Positions 25,590-35,634 are shown, counted from the first letter of the stretch. The stretch is 64,000 bases of DNA from Microvirga pudoricolor (GCF_016892705.1 NZ_JAFEMB010000001.1:868001-932000); one strand, 5' to 3'. Notes: generated by a model from the sequence alone, not told the origin. Program-made: numbers and translations.

Positions 25590-26813
25590 TTACGCCTTGG
25601 ACGTGGCAGGGGTATTATCGGTCGTGTTGGTGCGCGAAGCGGACGTAACGGCCATCTTCAGCATCTCACGGGCAATGACGATCTTCTGGACCTCGGTCGC
25701 TCCCTCGTAGATCCGCAAGGCGCGAACGTCGCGGTACAGCTCTTCGGCCTTCACGCCTCTCGTGACACCGAGGCCGCCCATCATCTGAACGGCTTTGTCC
25801 ACGATCTCCTGGGCGGTCTCTGTCGCGTACATCTTGGCCATGGCGGCCTCTCGCGTCACACGAGCCGCGCCCCCGTCCTTCGTCCAGGCGGACCGGTAGA
25901 CGAGGAGGGCCGCGCTGTCGATCCCGGTCGCCATGTCGGCAAGCGCCGCCTGGGTCAATTGCAGGTCGCTCAGAGGTGCACCGAAGAGCCGGCGGGTGGA
26001 GGAATGGCGCAGGGCATCGTCCATGGCCCGGCGGGCGAACCCGAGGGCCGCGGCTCCCACGGTCGAACGGAACACGTCCAGGGTCGCCATGGCGATCTTG
26101 AAGCCCTCGCCCCCGCCTCCGATCCGCCGGGAGAGCGGGATCCTGCACCCCGAAAACCGCAGCGTCGCCAGCGGATGGGGGGCGATCACCTCGATGCGCG
26201 CCTCGACCGACAGCCCCGCGGTGTCGGCATCCACGATGAAGGCGGATAGCCCGCGCGCACCCGGCGCCTCGCCGGTCCGGGCGAACACCACGTAATGGTC
26301 CGCGATGCCGCCGTTCGAGATCCAGGTCTTCACGCCGTCGAGACGGACGTGATCCGGGCCGTCCGGCGTCGCGGTGGTGCTCAGGGCGGCCACGTCGGAC
26401 CCAGCCTCCGGTTCGGACAGCGCGAAGGCCGCGATGGCCTCCCCGCCCGCCACACGCGGCAGATAGCGCCGCTTCTGCTCCTCCGAGCCGAACAGCGTGA
26501 TAGGTCCGGTGCCAAGCCCCTGCATGGCGAAGGCGAAATCGGCCAGGCCTTCCTGGTAGGCGAGGATCTCCCGGGTCAGGCACAGGGTCCGCACGTCGAA
26601 CGCCGGGAACAGTCCGCCATAGGCTTCGGGCACGACGGCCTTCAGCCATCCGTCCAGGCCCAGCAGCCGCACGAGCCCCCGGCACGTGCCGTCCACATCG
26701 TGATGGTCGACGGCGCCCTGCAGGGCCGTCTCGGCCCATGGACCGAGGCGGGCGGCGTATTCGCGATGGCGGTCCTCGAAGAAGGGCCAAGCCAGGAAGC
26801 TGGCGTCGATCAC
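25590..26813 (-). CDS. Acyl-CoA dehydrogenase
   Basis: 407 residues with the N-, middle and C-terminal ACAD domains. FAD contacts are [16 protein letters not shown] and the C-terminal [19 protein letters not shown], followed by [19 protein letters not shown]. It would introduce a double bond into an alicyclic or linear CoA ester after reduction of the aromatic ring. It is preceded by the enoyl-CoA hydratase-like gene with a 1-bp gap, so the two are translationally close. Confidence 0.9.
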   Translation of the reverse strand: MIDASFLAWPFFEDRHREYAARLGPWAETALQGAVDHHDVDGTCRGLVRLLGLDGWLKAVVPEAYGGLFPAFDVRTLCLTREILAYQEGLADFAFAMQGLGTGPITLFGSEEQKRRYLPRVAGGEAIAAFALSEPEAGSDVAALSTTATPDGPDHVRLDGVKTWISNGGIADHYVVFARTGEAPGARGLSAFIVDADTAGLSVEARIEVIAPHPLATLRFSGCRIPLSRRIGGGGEGFKIAMATLDVFRSTVGAAALGFARRAMDDALRHSSTRRLFGAPLSDLQLTQAALADMATGIDSAALLVYRSAWTKDGGAARVTREAAMAKMYATETAQEIVDKAVQMMGGLGVTRGVKAEELYRDVRALRIYEGATEVQKIVIAREMLKMAVTSASRTNTTDNTPATSKA

Positions 26814-26814
26814 G

Positions 26815-27651
26815 TCAGTCTCCCTTGAAAACGGGCTTTTCCTTCGCCGCGAAGGCCCGGTAGGCCCGCGCGAAGTCCTCGGTCGTCATGCACAGGGCCT
26901 GGGCGACGGCTTCCGCCTCGATGGCCTCCTCGACGGACATCGCCCATTCCATGGCGAGCATGCGCTTGGTCATGGTGTTGGCGTAGGTCGGGCCGGTGCC
27001 GATGGCTTTGGCGAGATCCTGCGCCTCGCCCAGCAAGGAGGCGGACTCGACGAGCCGGCTGAAGAAGCCCCACCGCTCGCCCTCCTCGGCGCTCATGAAA
27101 CGGCCCGTATAAAGAAGCTCCGAAGCCCGTCCCTGGCCGATGATGCGAGGCAGGATCGCGCAAGCGCCCATATCGCAGCCCGCGAGGCCCACCTTGTTGA
27201 AGAGGAACGCCACCTTGGCGCCCGGCGCGGCGATGCGCAGATCGGACGCCATGGCGACGATGGCCCCGGCCCCGGCGCAGATGCCTTCGACGGCCGCCAC
27301 GATGGGCTGCGGCGCGGCCCGCATGGCCTTGACCAGTTCGCCGGTCATGCGCGTGAAGGCCGTGAGCCCTTTCGTGTCCATGTCGACCAAGGGTCCGATG
27401 ATCTCGAAGACGTCGCCTCCGGACGAGAAATTGCCCCCGGCCCCCGCCATGACCACGGCCTTGACCTCGTCGTCATGGGCACAGGCATGGAAGAAGTCGG
27501 TCAGCTCCCGGTAGCTTTCGAAGGTCAGGGGGTTCTTCTTCTCGGGACGATCCAAGGTCACGGTCGCCACCGGTCCGTTCACCGCGAGACGGAAATGCCG
27601 CGGCGTGAAGGCCGAGAGAGGCAAGGTGACGGAATTGGCATAGCGGGTCAT
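26815..27651 (-). CDS. Enoyl-CoA hydratase/isomerase-family protein
   Basis: 278 residues, crotonase fold. The oxyanion-hole segments are [16 protein letters not shown] and [17 protein letters not shown]. Around the usual second catalytic Glu the sequence reads [17 protein letters not shown] rather than the common PEvxLGl motif, so the chemistry may be ring hydrolysis or another crotonase reaction rather than simple hydration. Its start overlaps the marR stop by 4 bp. It belongs to the aminobenzoyl-CoA operon. Confidence 0.87.
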   Translation of the reverse strand: MTRYANSVTLPLSAFTPRHFRLAVNGPVATVTLDRPEKKNPLTFESYRELTDFFHACAHDDEVKAVVMAGAGGNFSSGGDVFEIIGPLVDMDTKGLTAFTRMTGELVKAMRAAPQPIVAAVEGICAGAGAIVAMASDLRIAAPGAKVAFLFNKVGLAGCDMGACAILPRIIGQGRASELLYTGRFMSAEEGERWGFFSRLVESASLLGEAQDLAKAIGTGPTYANTMTKRMLAMEWAMSVEEAIEAEAVAQALCMTTEDFARAYRAFAAKEKPVFKGD

Positions 27652-28157
27652 ACGGTCTCACCGGTCATGGCGTTGCGGGCGGAAAACTTGGTGCGGGCGA
27701 GGAGCCGCATGAGATCCTTCTGCTCCTTCGCGCTCAGGTCGCCGAACAACTCGGCAATCCAGGTCTCGTGCGCGGCCGCCATGGCGCGAAACTCCGCCCG
27801 GCCGGCCTCCGTCAGGCTGATGATCTGCGCCCGGCGATCCGTCGCTGACACCCGGCGGTCGAGGTGCCCCGACACGGCGAGCCGCTCCACGAGACCGGTC
27901 AGGTTTCCGTTCGACACCATCATGCGCCGCGACAGGTCCGACAGGGTCATTCCGTCCGGCGCCTTGTCGAGCTGGGCCATCAGGTCGAAACGGGGCAGCG
28001 TCACGTCGAACCGCTCGCGCAGGCGGCGGCGGATTTCTCCCTCGATCATGGTCGAGCAGGTGAGAAGGCGCAGCCACAAGCGCAATTCCTCACGGTGGTG
28101 CTCCGGGCTCTCGGCCGCCTTCGTCTCCGCATCGAGAGGCAGGACTTGCGAGCTCAT
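27648..28157 (-). CDS. MarR-family transcriptional regulator of the aminobenzoyl-CoA operon
   Basis: 169 residues. The winged HTH spans about 45-125 ([20 protein letters not shown], then [15 protein letters not shown], wing [13 protein letters not shown]). It lies inside the operon, 1 bp after the SDR gene and overlapping the hydratase-like gene by 4 bp. Regulators of this kind commonly sense the CoA thioester made by the pathway. Two matching AT-rich palindromes upstream of the operon's two transcription units are the likely targets. Confidence 0.88.
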   Translation of the reverse strand: MSSQVLPLDAETKAAESPEHHREELRLWLRLLTCSTMIEGEIRRRLRERFDVTLPRFDLMAQLDKAPDGMTLSDLSRRMMVSNGNLTGLVERLAVSGHLDRRVSATDRRAQIISLTEAGRAEFRAMAAAHETWIAELFGDLSAKEQKDLMRLLARTKFSARNAMTGETV

Positions 28158-28158
28158 C

Positions 28159-28923
28159 TTAAATCTCCCCTCCGGCGACGGCGATGGCCTGCCCGGTCAC
28201 GGAGGCGGCCGCATCACCGCACAGCCACAGGACCGTGCCGGCGACCTCGTCGGGCCGGATCAACCGGCCTTGCGGGTTGTGCCTGACCAGCTCGCTCAAG
28301 GCCTCCTCCCGGGAGCGTCCGGTCTTGCTCACGATGCGGTCGAGGCTCTCTTCCACGAGATCGGTCTCGGCGAAGCCCGGACAGACCGCGTTGACCGTGA
28401 CGCCGGTCCTGGCCGTCTCCAAGGCGAGGGACCGGACGAAGCCCACGACGGCATGCTTGGAGGCGCAGTAGGCGCTCACATACGGATAGCCCTTGAGGCC
28501 GGCCGTGGACGCGATGGCGACGATGCGGCCGAAACCCCGCTTCGTCATGGGCTCCAGCGCCGCTTGGGCGGCATGGACGGATCCCATGAAGTTGACGTCG
28601 ATCATCCGGCGGAACACGTCCTCGCCGGATCTTGAGAAAGGCGCCGAGACGGCGGCGCCCGCATTGGCGATCAGGAAGTCGATCGGTCCATCCGATGCAG
28701 CGGCCTCGGACATGGCGGCGCGCACGCTGGCGGCATCGGTCACGTCGGCCGTGAGGCCTCGATGAGCGCCCCCTTCGGAGACGGCGCGATCCAGGGCGGC
28801 CCGGTCCCGGCCGAGGATCGTGACCCTGGCGCCGGCGTCCTTGAGGCTCGACGCGATCGCGCGCCCGATGCCGCGCCCGCCTCCGGTCACCAGCGCGTGG
28901 CGGCCCTGAAAATCGCTTCTCAT
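28159..28923 (-). CDS. SDR-family NAD(P)-dependent dehydrogenase/reductase
   Basis: 254 residues, classical SDR. Cofactor motif VTGGGRGIGRAIA near residue 12, NAG in LIANAGAAVS, catalytic Ser in IVAIASTAGL and the active-site YCASK. It would act as a 3-hydroxyacyl-CoA-type dehydrogenase or oxo reductase on the dearomatised intermediate. It has a 1-bp gap to the upstream monooxygenase/reductase gene. Confidence 0.88.
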   Translation of the reverse strand: MRSDFQGRHALVTGGGRGIGRAIASSLKDAGARVTILGRDRAALDRAVSEGGAHRGLTADVTDAASVRAAMSEAAASDGPIDFLIANAGAAVSAPFSRSGEDVFRRMIDVNFMGSVHAAQAALEPMTKRGFGRIVAIASTAGLKGYPYVSAYCASKHAVVGFVRSLALETARTGVTVNAVCPGFAETDLVEESLDRIVSKTGRSREEALSELVRHNPQGRLIRPDEVAGTVLWLCGDAAASVTGQAIAVAGGEI

Positions 28924-28924
28924 G

Positions 28925-31279
28925 TCATTCCGCCGCCAGGGGCTTCTCGCGCCCTTCCATCTTGAGTTCGGCCCGGGTCTTCGGCTTGCCCCGAATCTTG
29001 AGGTCCTCGAGATCCTGCCGGTCGCGGACGCTGTTGCGGAAGATCTGGTCGCGGCCCGGCAGGTATTGCGGCGGGCAATGGATCGAGGTTGCGCCGTACC
29101 AGGCCGCCGCCTTCAGGGTGAAGGACGGGTCGACCAGATGCGTGCGCCCAAGCGCCACGAGGTCGGCGCGACCGGCCGCCAGGATCGTGTTGACCTGGTC
29201 GGCGGTCGTGATGTTGCCGACGCACATGGTCGCCACGTGGGCTTCGTTGCGGATCTGGTCCGAGAAGGGCGTCTGGAACATGCGGCCGTAGATCGGGCGC
29301 GCCTCGCGCACGGTCTGCCCCGTGGACACGTCCACCAGATCGGCGCCGCGCTCGGCGAAGGCGCGGGCGAACTCCACCGAATCGTCCCCCGTCACGCCGC
29401 CCTCGGCCCAGTCGGTCGCGGAAATGCGCACCGACATGGGCTTATGCGCCGGCCAGACCGCCCGCATTGCCTCGAACACCTCCAGCGGAAAGCGCAGCCT
29501 GTTCTCGAGCGTCCCGCCATACGCGTCTGTGCGCCGGTTGGTGAGCGGCGACAGGAAGCTCGCCAGCAGATAGCCGTGGGCGCAGTGAAGCTCGATCATA
29601 TCGAAGCCTGCGCGCTCGGCGCGGCGGGCCGCCTCGACGAATTGCTCCGTGATCACCTCCATGTCGGCGCGGGACAGCTCGCGCGGGACCTGGCTGTCGG
29701 GAAAATAAGGGATGGCCGACGCGGATGCGATGTCCCACGCCCCCTCGTCCAGGGGCCGATCCATCCCGTCCCACATGAGCTTCGTCGCCCCCTTCCGGCC
29801 GGCATGGCCGAGCTGGAGGCAGAATTTCGCGGCCGAATGAGCATGGACGAAGTCGACGATGCGCTTCCAGGCCGCTTCCTGCTCGTCGTTCCAGAGGCCC
29901 GCGCAGCCCAGGGTGATCCTCGCTTCCGGGGACACGCAGGCCATCTCGGTGAAGACGAGGCCTGCACCGCCGGCCGCGCGGGCGCCGTAATGCATGAGGT
30001 GCCAGTCTCCCGGCACGCCGTCCCGGGCCGAATACATGTCCATGGGCGAGACCACGACCCTGTTCTCCAGAACCATGTCCCGCAGGCGGAAAGGCTGGAA
30101 CATCGGAACGACGGGCTTGTCGACCGAGACGTCGAAGCCGTTGCGTCTGACGCGTTCCGCGAAGGAACGGTCGACGGCCGCGACGAAGTCCGGCGCTCTC
30201 AGGCGCAGATTGTCGTAAGTGATGGCCTTGGCGCGGGTCATGACCCCGAACGCGAATTGGACGGGGTCGAACCCCCAGAAGCGCGCCACGTGCTCGAACC
30301 ACACCAGGGACACGTCGGCGGCATGCTGGGTCTTCTCGACCTCCTCCCGCCGGCCCGTCTCGTAGAGGGCGAGCGCGTCCGCCACGCTCCGTTCCCGCAG
30401 GAGGGCCTCATAGAGCGCGATGGCATCCTCCATGGCGAGCTTGGTGCCCGAACCAATGGAAAAGTGCGCCGTCGCCTTCGCGTCGCCCAGCAGGACCCTG
30501 TTCCCCATCACCCAGCGCTTGTTGCGGATCATGGGGAAATTGCGCCAGATCGACCGGTTGGTCAGGATGCGGTGCCCGTCCAGGAACCAGCCGAAGATGC
30601 TCTCCATGAGAGCGGCCGCCTCGGCCTCCGTCTTACCCTCGAGCCCGGCGCGCTCGAAGGTCTCCGGATCGGTCTCGAACACCCAGGTCGAGCGGTTTGC
30701 CTCGTACTGATAGGCGTGGGCGATGAACGGTCCCCACTCCGTCTCTTGGAAGATGAACGTGAAGGCGTCCAGGGGCTTGGTCGACCCCATCCAGGTGAAC
30801 TTGTTGGGCCGCAGGTCCACCTCGGGCTGGAAATGCTCCGCGAACCGGTCCCGGAAGCGGCTGTTGATGCCGTCGGACACCACCACGAGATCCGCGTCGG
30901 CGACCAGGGCTTCGTCGTCCACGTCGGTCTCGTAGTGGAGCCTGACCCCCAGTTCAACCGCCCGGTCCTGCAGGATCAGGAGCAACGTGCGGCGCGAGCA
31001 GCCGCAGAAGCCGTTGCCGCCGATGCGGTGCTCCGTTCCCTGGAAATGGATGGCGATGTCGTCCCAATAGGCGAATTCGCGGGTGATCCGGTCGTAGCTC
31101 GGGCGGTCGTACCTCTCGAAATTGTCGAGGGTCGCGTCCGAGAACACGACGCCGAACCCGAAGGTGTCGTCGGCCCGGTTGCGCTCATAGACGGCCACAT
31201 CCCATTGCGGCCACTGTTTCTTCAGAAGGATCGCGCAATAGAGCCCAGCCGGGCCGCCGCCGATGATCGCCGTTTTCAT
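28925..31279 (-). CDS. abmA: 2-aminobenzoyl-CoA monooxygenase/reductase-like fusion (FAD monooxygenase + Old Yellow Enzyme domain)
   Basis: 784 residues. The N-terminal ~385 are a PHBH-type flavin monooxygenase: [18 protein letters not shown] near residue 8 and the second FAD motif [20 protein letters not shown] near 265. The C-terminal ~390 form an Old Yellow Enzyme/2,4-dienoyl reductase domain: [29 protein letters not shown] and [20 protein letters not shown]. This domain order and size match the Azoarcus 2-aminobenzoyl-CoA enzyme, which hydroxylates and then reduces the ring; databases also use the name salicylyl-CoA 5-hydroxylase for homologues. The ligase, RidA and divergent kynurenine genes favour the aminobenzoyl assignment. 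Confidence 0.85.
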   Translation of the reverse strand: MKTAIIGGGPAGLYCAILLKKQWPQWDVAVYERNRADDTFGFGVVFSDATLDNFERYDRPSYDRITREFAYWDDIAIHFQGTEHRIGGNGFCGCSRRTLLLILQDRAVELGVRLHYETDVDDEALVADADLVVVSDGINSRFRDRFAEHFQPEVDLRPNKFTWMGSTKPLDAFTFIFQETEWGPFIAHAYQYEANRSTWVFETDPETFERAGLEGKTEAEAAALMESIFGWFLDGHRILTNRSIWRNFPMIRNKRWVMGNRVLLGDAKATAHFSIGSGTKLAMEDAIALYEALLRERSVADALALYETGRREEVEKTQHAADVSLVWFEHVARFWGFDPVQFAFGVMTRAKAITYDNLRLRAPDFVAAVDRSFAERVRRNGFDVSVDKPVVPMFQPFRLRDMVLENRVVVSPMDMYSARDGVPGDWHLMHYGARAAGGAGLVFTEMACVSPEARITLGCAGLWNDEQEAAWKRIVDFVHAHSAAKFCLQLGHAGRKGATKLMWDGMDRPLDEGAWDIASASAIPYFPDSQVPRELSRADMEVITEQFVEAARRAERAGFDMIELHCAHGYLLASFLSPLTNRRTDAYGGTLENRLRFPLEVFEAMRAVWPAHKPMSVRISATDWAEGGVTGDDSVEFARAFAERGADLVDVSTGQTVREARPIYGRMFQTPFSDQIRNEAHVATMCVGNITTADQVNTILAAGRADLVALGRTHLVDPSFTLKAAAWYGATSIHCPPQYLPGRDQIFRNSVRDRQDLEDLKIRGKPKTRAELKMEGREKPLAAE

Positions 31280-31310
31280 GAGAGCTCCAACCCCGAGCGC
31301 GTGTCTGATT

Positions 31311-31328
31311 TATTTTAAGCTTAAAACA
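31311..31328. promoter_or_regulatory. Probable MarR operator A
   Basis: The perfect 14-bp palindrome TTTTAAGCTTAAAA (31313-31326) lies 34-47 bp upstream of the monooxygenase/reductase start. A close relative lies at 33164-33181, upstream of the ligase. Both are centred on AGCT in an otherwise GC-rich neighbourhood. Confidence 0.6.
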
Positions 31329-31377
31329 TTTTCGCATCAACCCTCCCCGCCTGATGCGAGGCGGGGCGTCCGCTGCC

Positions 31378-33024
31378 TCAGCCCGCCAGCGCGTCCTCCG
31401 GGCTGGGCTCGGCCGCGATCCTGCGCAGTTCGAAGCGCTGCAGCTTGCCCGTCTGCGTACGTGGCAGGGCGTCCACGAATTCGATGGCCCGCGGATACTT
31501 GTAGGGGGCGATCTCGGCTTTGACGTGATCCTGCAGCGCCCGCGTCAGCTCGGCGCAGGCCTGCGTGCCGGGACGGAGGACCACGTAGGCCTTGACGACC
31601 ATGCCCCGCCCGTCATCGGGCGCCCCGACGACGCCGCACTCGGCCACGGCCGGATGGGACAGAAGCGCCGCCTCCACCTCGGGGCCCGCGATGTTGTAGC
31701 CGGAGGACACGATCATGTCGTCGGAGCGGGCCTGGTACCAGAAGTACCCATCCTCATCCATGAGGTAGCTGTCCCCGCTGACGTTCCAACCGTTCTGGAC
31801 GTATTTGCGCTGCCGATCGTCCGCGAGATAGCGGCAACCGGTCGGTCCGCGCATGGCGAGGCGGCCGACGGTTCCAGGCGGGACGTCCTGGCCGTTCTCG
31901 TCGATGATCTTGGCCTCATAGCCCGGCACGGGCTTGCCCGTGGCACCGGGGCGGATGTCGTCCTCGGCGGCCGCGATGAAGATGTGCAGCATCTCGGTCG
32001 CGCCGATGCCGTCCATGAGCTTGAGGCCCGTGGCGGATTTCCAGGCTTCGAACGTGTCCTTCGGCAACGCCTCCCCTGCCGACACGCATTTGCGCAGGGT
32101 CGAGATGTCATGCTCCGCGAGTTTCGGCAGCATCGCCCGATAGGCCGTGGGCGCCGTGAAGCAGATTGTGGCGCCGTATTGTCCGATAGCGGGCAGCAGG
32201 TCGTCGGGCCCGGCCCTTTCCAACAGGATCGTGGACGCACCGATGCGCATTGGGAAGAGAACGATTCCGCCGAGCCCGAACGTGAAGGCGAGCGGCGGCG
32301 AGCCGATGAAGCGGTCGCTGGGCTCGGCCTTCAGCACGTTGCCGGCGTAAGCGTCGCAGATCGCCAGCATGTCCCGATGGAAATGCATGGTGCCCTTCGG
32401 CTCGCCCGTCGTGCCGGATGTGAAGCCGATGAGGCAGACATCGTCAGCCGCCGTGTCGACCGCCTCGAAGATCGGGGACGCGGCCGCGATCCGCGCTTCC
32501 AGGCCGTCGGGGGCGCCGCTTCCGAAAGTCACGACCTGTCCCAGGCCCGGCGAGAGCGCCTTGGCCCGCTCCATCTCGTCGATCAGGCGATGATCGCAGA
32601 ACGCGATGGAGATCTTCGCCTTGGCGATCGGGTAGGCGATTTCCTTGGCGCGAAGGAGCGGCATGGTGGCCACGACCACGCCCCCGGCCTTCAGTACAGC
32701 CAGGTAGAGCGCCACCATCATGGGGTTGTTGCCGGAACGCAGGAGTACCCGGTTGCCCGGAACGAGCCCCAGATCGTCCACCAGCACATTGCAGATGCGA
32801 TTCACGCGATCCTGCAACGCCCGATAGGTCAGCGTCTCCGTCGGGCTGATCAGGCAAGGCGCTTCCCCCCTGCCCTCGTCCACCCACCGGTCGAGAAAGG
32901 CCGTCGCGCAGTTCAGGCGCTCGGGATACTGAAGCTCCGGGCGGGCGAAGAGGAATTCCGGCCACTGATCTTGGGGCGGCAGGTTGTCTCTCGCGAAGGT
33001 GTCCACATGAGCCGTATGCGCCAT
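31378..33024 (-). CDS. abmG: 2-aminobenzoate-CoA ligase (benzoate-CoA ligase family, AMP-forming)
   Basis: 548 residues from ATG 33024, where GGGGAG lies 7 nt upstream; the frame extends 14 codons further without better support. ANL-superfamily motifs: P-loop IGFTSGTTGEPKGTMHFH, A8 region YFWYQARSDDMIVSSGYNIA, and the C-terminal catalytic Lys in RTQTGKLQRF. It activates an aromatic acid with ATP and CoA. Anthranilate is the expected substrate because kynureninase output and the downstream aminobenzoyl-CoA enzyme flank it; benzoate or salicylate cannot be excluded from sequence alone. Confidence 0.83.
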   Translation of the reverse strand: MAHTAHVDTFARDNLPPQDQWPEFLFARPELQYPERLNCATAFLDRWVDEGRGEAPCLISPTETLTYRALQDRVNRICNVLVDDLGLVPGNRVLLRSGNNPMMVALYLAVLKAGGVVVATMPLLRAKEIAYPIAKAKISIAFCDHRLIDEMERAKALSPGLGQVVTFGSGAPDGLEARIAAASPIFEAVDTAADDVCLIGFTSGTTGEPKGTMHFHRDMLAICDAYAGNVLKAEPSDRFIGSPPLAFTFGLGGIVLFPMRIGASTILLERAGPDDLLPAIGQYGATICFTAPTAYRAMLPKLAEHDISTLRKCVSAGEALPKDTFEAWKSATGLKLMDGIGATEMLHIFIAAAEDDIRPGATGKPVPGYEAKIIDENGQDVPPGTVGRLAMRGPTGCRYLADDRQRKYVQNGWNVSGDSYLMDEDGYFWYQARSDDMIVSSGYNIAGPEVEAALLSHPAVAECGVVGAPDDGRGMVVKAYVVLRPGTQACAELTRALQDHVKAEIAPYKYPRAIEFVDALPRTQTGKLQRFELRRIAAEPSPEDALAG

Positions 33025-33070
33025 CACCCGCTCCCCTCGCCATGATCCCTCGCACCAGCCGGGCACGCTC

Positions 33071-33094
33071 CCGGCTGCCGCTGACGGCAGCCGG
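33071..33094 (-). promoter_or_regulatory. Stem-loop in the ligase mRNA leader
   Basis: CCGGCTGCCG (33071-33080) and CGGCAGCCGG (33085-33094) form a perfect 10-bp stem with a 4-nt loop, about 47 bp upstream of the ligase ATG and downstream of the putative operator. It may stabilise or attenuate the leader transcript. Confidence 0.5.
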
Positions 33095-33163
33095 CAAGGT
33101 CACGCAACCGTTAGCGGACGCGCTTGAATTCACGCGGAAATCCGCTTGCCGAAGCTCTCAAAA

Positions 33164-33181
33164 TATTTAAAGCTTAAAATA
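33164..33181. promoter_or_regulatory. Probable MarR operator B
   Basis: TATTTAAAGCTTAAAATA is an 18-bp palindrome with one mismatched pair, sharing the AGCT-centred core of operator A. It sits between the divergent ligase and livK-like genes, so one site could control both directions. Confidence 0.6.
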
Positions 33182-33390
33182 ATACTTGGCAATCCTGAAC
33201 ATCAGAACGATCATGGACCAGTGGCCGAAACGCGCATGGAAACCATAGGACGGGAGCCCGAGTAGCAACGGCCGGGGAATTGCGGCAGATTACCGCCGGA
33301 GACCGGCAAGGCGACTCACAACGCCCAGCCGGAGAGCAATCGCAGCACGGCAAACCGTGCGCGGGGAACAGCCACTTTCGGGAGTGCATG

Positions 33391-34566
33391 ATGAATCCTA
33401 CGATGAAGTCCCTCGGCCTGACGGCAGCCCTCAGCCTGGCCGCCGTCCCGGCTCTGGCGCAGGAAAAGTTGAAGGTCGGCCTGCTGCTGACCCTGTCGGG
33501 CCCTTCCGCCGTGCTCGGGCAGCAGGCGCGCGACGGGTTCCAGCTCGCCGTCAAGGAAATGGGCGGCAAGCTCGGCGGACGCGACGTCGAGGTCATCGTG
33601 GTGGATGACGAGCTGAAGCCCGATGTGGCGGTGACCAAGGTCAAGGGCCTCATCGAGCGCGACAAGGTCGACTTCGTCGTCGGCCCCATCTTCTCGAACG
33701 TCGCGGTGGCGGTCCACAAGCCCATCGTGGACGCGCAGACCTTCTACATCAGCGTGAATGCGGGCCCGTCCAATCTCGCGGGCAAGAGCTGCAACCCGTA
33801 CTTCTTCGCGACGTCCTATCAGAACGACCAGAACCACGAGGTTCTGGGCAAGGTAGCTCAGGACCGCGGCTACAAGAAGGTTTACCTGCTTGCCCCCAAC
33901 TACCAGGCCGGCAAGGACGCGCTCGCAGGATTCAAGCGCCACTACAAGGGCGAGATCGTCGAGGAATCCTATGTGCCGCTGAACAACCTGGACTTCCAGT
34001 CGGAGCTCGCCAAGATCGCCTCCATGAAGCCCGACGCGATCTTCACCTTCATGCCGGGCGGCATGGGTGTGAACCTCGTGAAGCAGTATCGCGCGGCCGG
34101 ACTTGCGGATCGGATCCCGTTCCTGTCCGCTTTCACGGTCGACGAATCCACCCTTCCGGCCCAACAGGATGCCGCCATCGGAATGCTCGGCGGCTCCAAC
34201 TGGGCCCCCAATCTCGACACGCCCCAGAACAAGAAGTTCGTGACGGCCTACGAGGCCGCCTACAACTCGGTGCCGGGGTCTTATTCCATGCATGCCTACG
34301 ACGCGGCGCAGATGATCGACACCGCCCTCAAGGCGACGGGCGGCAAGATGGACAACAAGGACGCGGTGCGGGCCGCCCTCAAGAAAGCCGACTTCAAGTC
34401 CCTGCGCGGTGACTTCAAGATCGGTGCCAACGGCTTCCCGGTCCAGGACTTCTACCTCGTGAAAGCCGCCAAGCGCCCTGACGGCAAGTTCCAGACTGAA
34501 ATCGTCGAGAAGGTCTTCGACGACTACGTGGACGCCTATGCGAAGGAATGCGCCGCGACGAACTGA
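33391..34566 (+). CDS. Branched-chain amino-acid-type ABC transporter substrate-binding protein
   Basis: 391 residues. ATG 33391 is preferred over the adjacent ATG 33388 because GGAG lies 6 nt before it. The signal peptide (SLGLTAALSLAAVPALAQ) is cleaved near residue 22; the mature domain starts LKVGLLLTLSGPSAVLGQQ. LivK-like proteins in aromatic catabolic clusters often bind aromatic acids. This gene heads an operon for a full importer and three kynurenine-pathway enzymes, so tryptophan, kynurenine or anthranilate is a likely ligand. Confidence 0.9.
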   Translation: MNPTMKSLGLTAALSLAAVPALAQEKLKVGLLLTLSGPSAVLGQQARDGFQLAVKEMGGKLGGRDVEVIVVDDELKPDVAVTKVKGLIERDKVDFVVGPIFSNVAVAVHKPIVDAQTFYISVNAGPSNLAGKSCNPYFFATSYQNDQNHEVLGKVAQDRGYKKVYLLAPNYQAGKDALAGFKRHYKGEIVEESYVPLNNLDFQSELAKIASMKPDAIFTFMPGGMGVNLVKQYRAAGLADRIPFLSAFTVDESTLPAQQDAAIGMLGGSNWAPNLDTPQNKKFVTAYEAAYNSVPGSYSMHAYDAAQMIDTALKATGGKMDNKDAVRAALKKADFKSLRGDFKIGANGFPVQDFYLVKAAKRPDGKFQTEIVEKVFDDYVDAYAKECAATN

Positions 34567-34586
34567 GCGGTCTCTCTCGTGCCCGT

Positions 34587-34603
34587 CCCGGCCCTTGGCC
34601 GGG
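34587..34603 (+). terminator. Intercistronic hairpin after the binding-protein gene
   Basis: CCCGGCC (34587-34593) and GGCCGGG (34597-34603) with a 3-nt loop, in the 138-bp gap before the LivH-type gene. Expected to favour binding-protein expression over the membrane subunits. Confidence 0.5.
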
Positions 34604-34704
34604 GCGGGGCCTGTGCTCCCCCGGCGCCACCGGAACGGCGGGTCCGCTCCTTCCCTCCGCCCGCTCCCTCCGCGCCCTGGAGATCGCTTGCCCATGAAAA
34701 GCCG

Positions 34705-35625
34705 ATGACAGCGACCCTCTTTCTCGTTCAGGCCCTCAACGGCCTCCAGTTCGGCCTGATTCTGTTCCTCATCGCGGCCGGACTGACGCTGGTTTTCGGC
34801 GTCATGGATTTCATCAATCTGGCGCACGGGGTCCAGTACATGGTCGGCGCCTACCTGGCCGCCGCCTTCACGGCCTGGACCGGGAATTTCGGCCTCGCCC
34901 TCCTCCTGGCGCTCCCGTCCGCGCTAGCCTTCGGCCTTCTTCTCGAAGTGCTGATCTTCCGCCATCTCTACGACCGCGACCACCTGGATCAGGTTCTCGC
35001 CACGTTCGGCGTGATCCTGTTCCTGAACCAGGGCGTCAAGTTCGTCTGGGGAGCGGCCCCGTTGAACGTTCCCGTGCCCGAGATCCTCTCGGGCTCCATC
35101 GAAATCGCCGACGGCCTGCTCTATCCGGTCTATCGCCTTGCGATCATCGCGGCTGGCCTCGCGGTGGCGGCGCTGCTCTACGGTCTCGTGAGCCACACGC
35201 GGGTCGGGATGCTGGTGCGCGCCGGCGCCTCCAATGCCCCGATGGTGGCGGCCCTCGGCGTCAACATCAAGCGGCTGTTCATGATCGTCTTCGGGTTCGG
35301 AGCCATGCTGGCGGGCTTCGCCGGCGCGATGGTGGCCCCCATTCTGTCCGTCGAGCCCGGCATGGGCGACAACATCCTGATCCTGGCCTTCGTGGTCATC
35401 GTCATCGGCGGCATCGGGTCGATCCGCGGGGCTTTCCTCGCCGCCATCCTGGTCGGCCTCGTCGACACCGTGGGACGCTCCTTCGCGCCCAACCTTCTTC
35501 GCCTGGTTCTCGATCCGGCGAATGCCAGCCAGACCGGCCGGGCCATCGCGCCGATGTTGATCTACATCTTCATGGCGGCGATCCTGTTCTTCCGGCCGGC
35601 CGGCCTCTTTCCCGCGAAACGCTAA
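34705..35625 (+). CDS. Branched-chain amino-acid-type ABC transporter permease, LivH-like
   Basis: 306 residues from ATG 34705; the longer frame upstream is Pro/Arg-rich and non-membrane. The segment GLTLVFGVMDFINLAHGVQY is the hallmark of LivH permeases, and the coupling region is VVIVIGGIGSIRGAFLAAIL. About eight membrane segments. It pairs with the LivM-like protein encoded 9 bp downstream. Confidence 0.92.
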   Translation: MTATLFLVQALNGLQFGLILFLIAAGLTLVFGVMDFINLAHGVQYMVGAYLAAAFTAWTGNFGLALLLALPSALAFGLLLEVLIFRHLYDRDHLDQVLATFGVILFLNQGVKFVWGAAPLNVPVPEILSGSIEIADGLLYPVYRLAIIAAGLAVAALLYGLVSHTRVGMLVRAGASNAPMVAALGVNIKRLFMIVFGFGAMLAGFAGAMVAPILSVEPGMGDNILILAFVVIVIGGIGSIRGAFLAAILVGLVDTVGRSFAPNLLRLVLDPANASQTGRAIAPMLIYIFMAAILFFRPAGLFPAKR

Positions 35626-35634
35626 GGCCGTCGC

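Larger units (their letters stand above)
33025..33390. other. Divergent control region between anthranilate and kynurenine/transport operons
   Basis: 366 bp separating the leftward ligase and rightward binding-protein genes. It contains a strong stem-loop at 33071-33094 and the AT-rich palindrome at 33164-33181, described separately. No gene was found. Confidence 0.65.

Noticed and set aside
28922-31318. A 798-codon rightward open frame opposite the monooxygenase/reductase gene
   Set aside because: The leftward frame has full FAD and OYE motifs; the opposite frame shows only Arg/His/Gly-rich composition.
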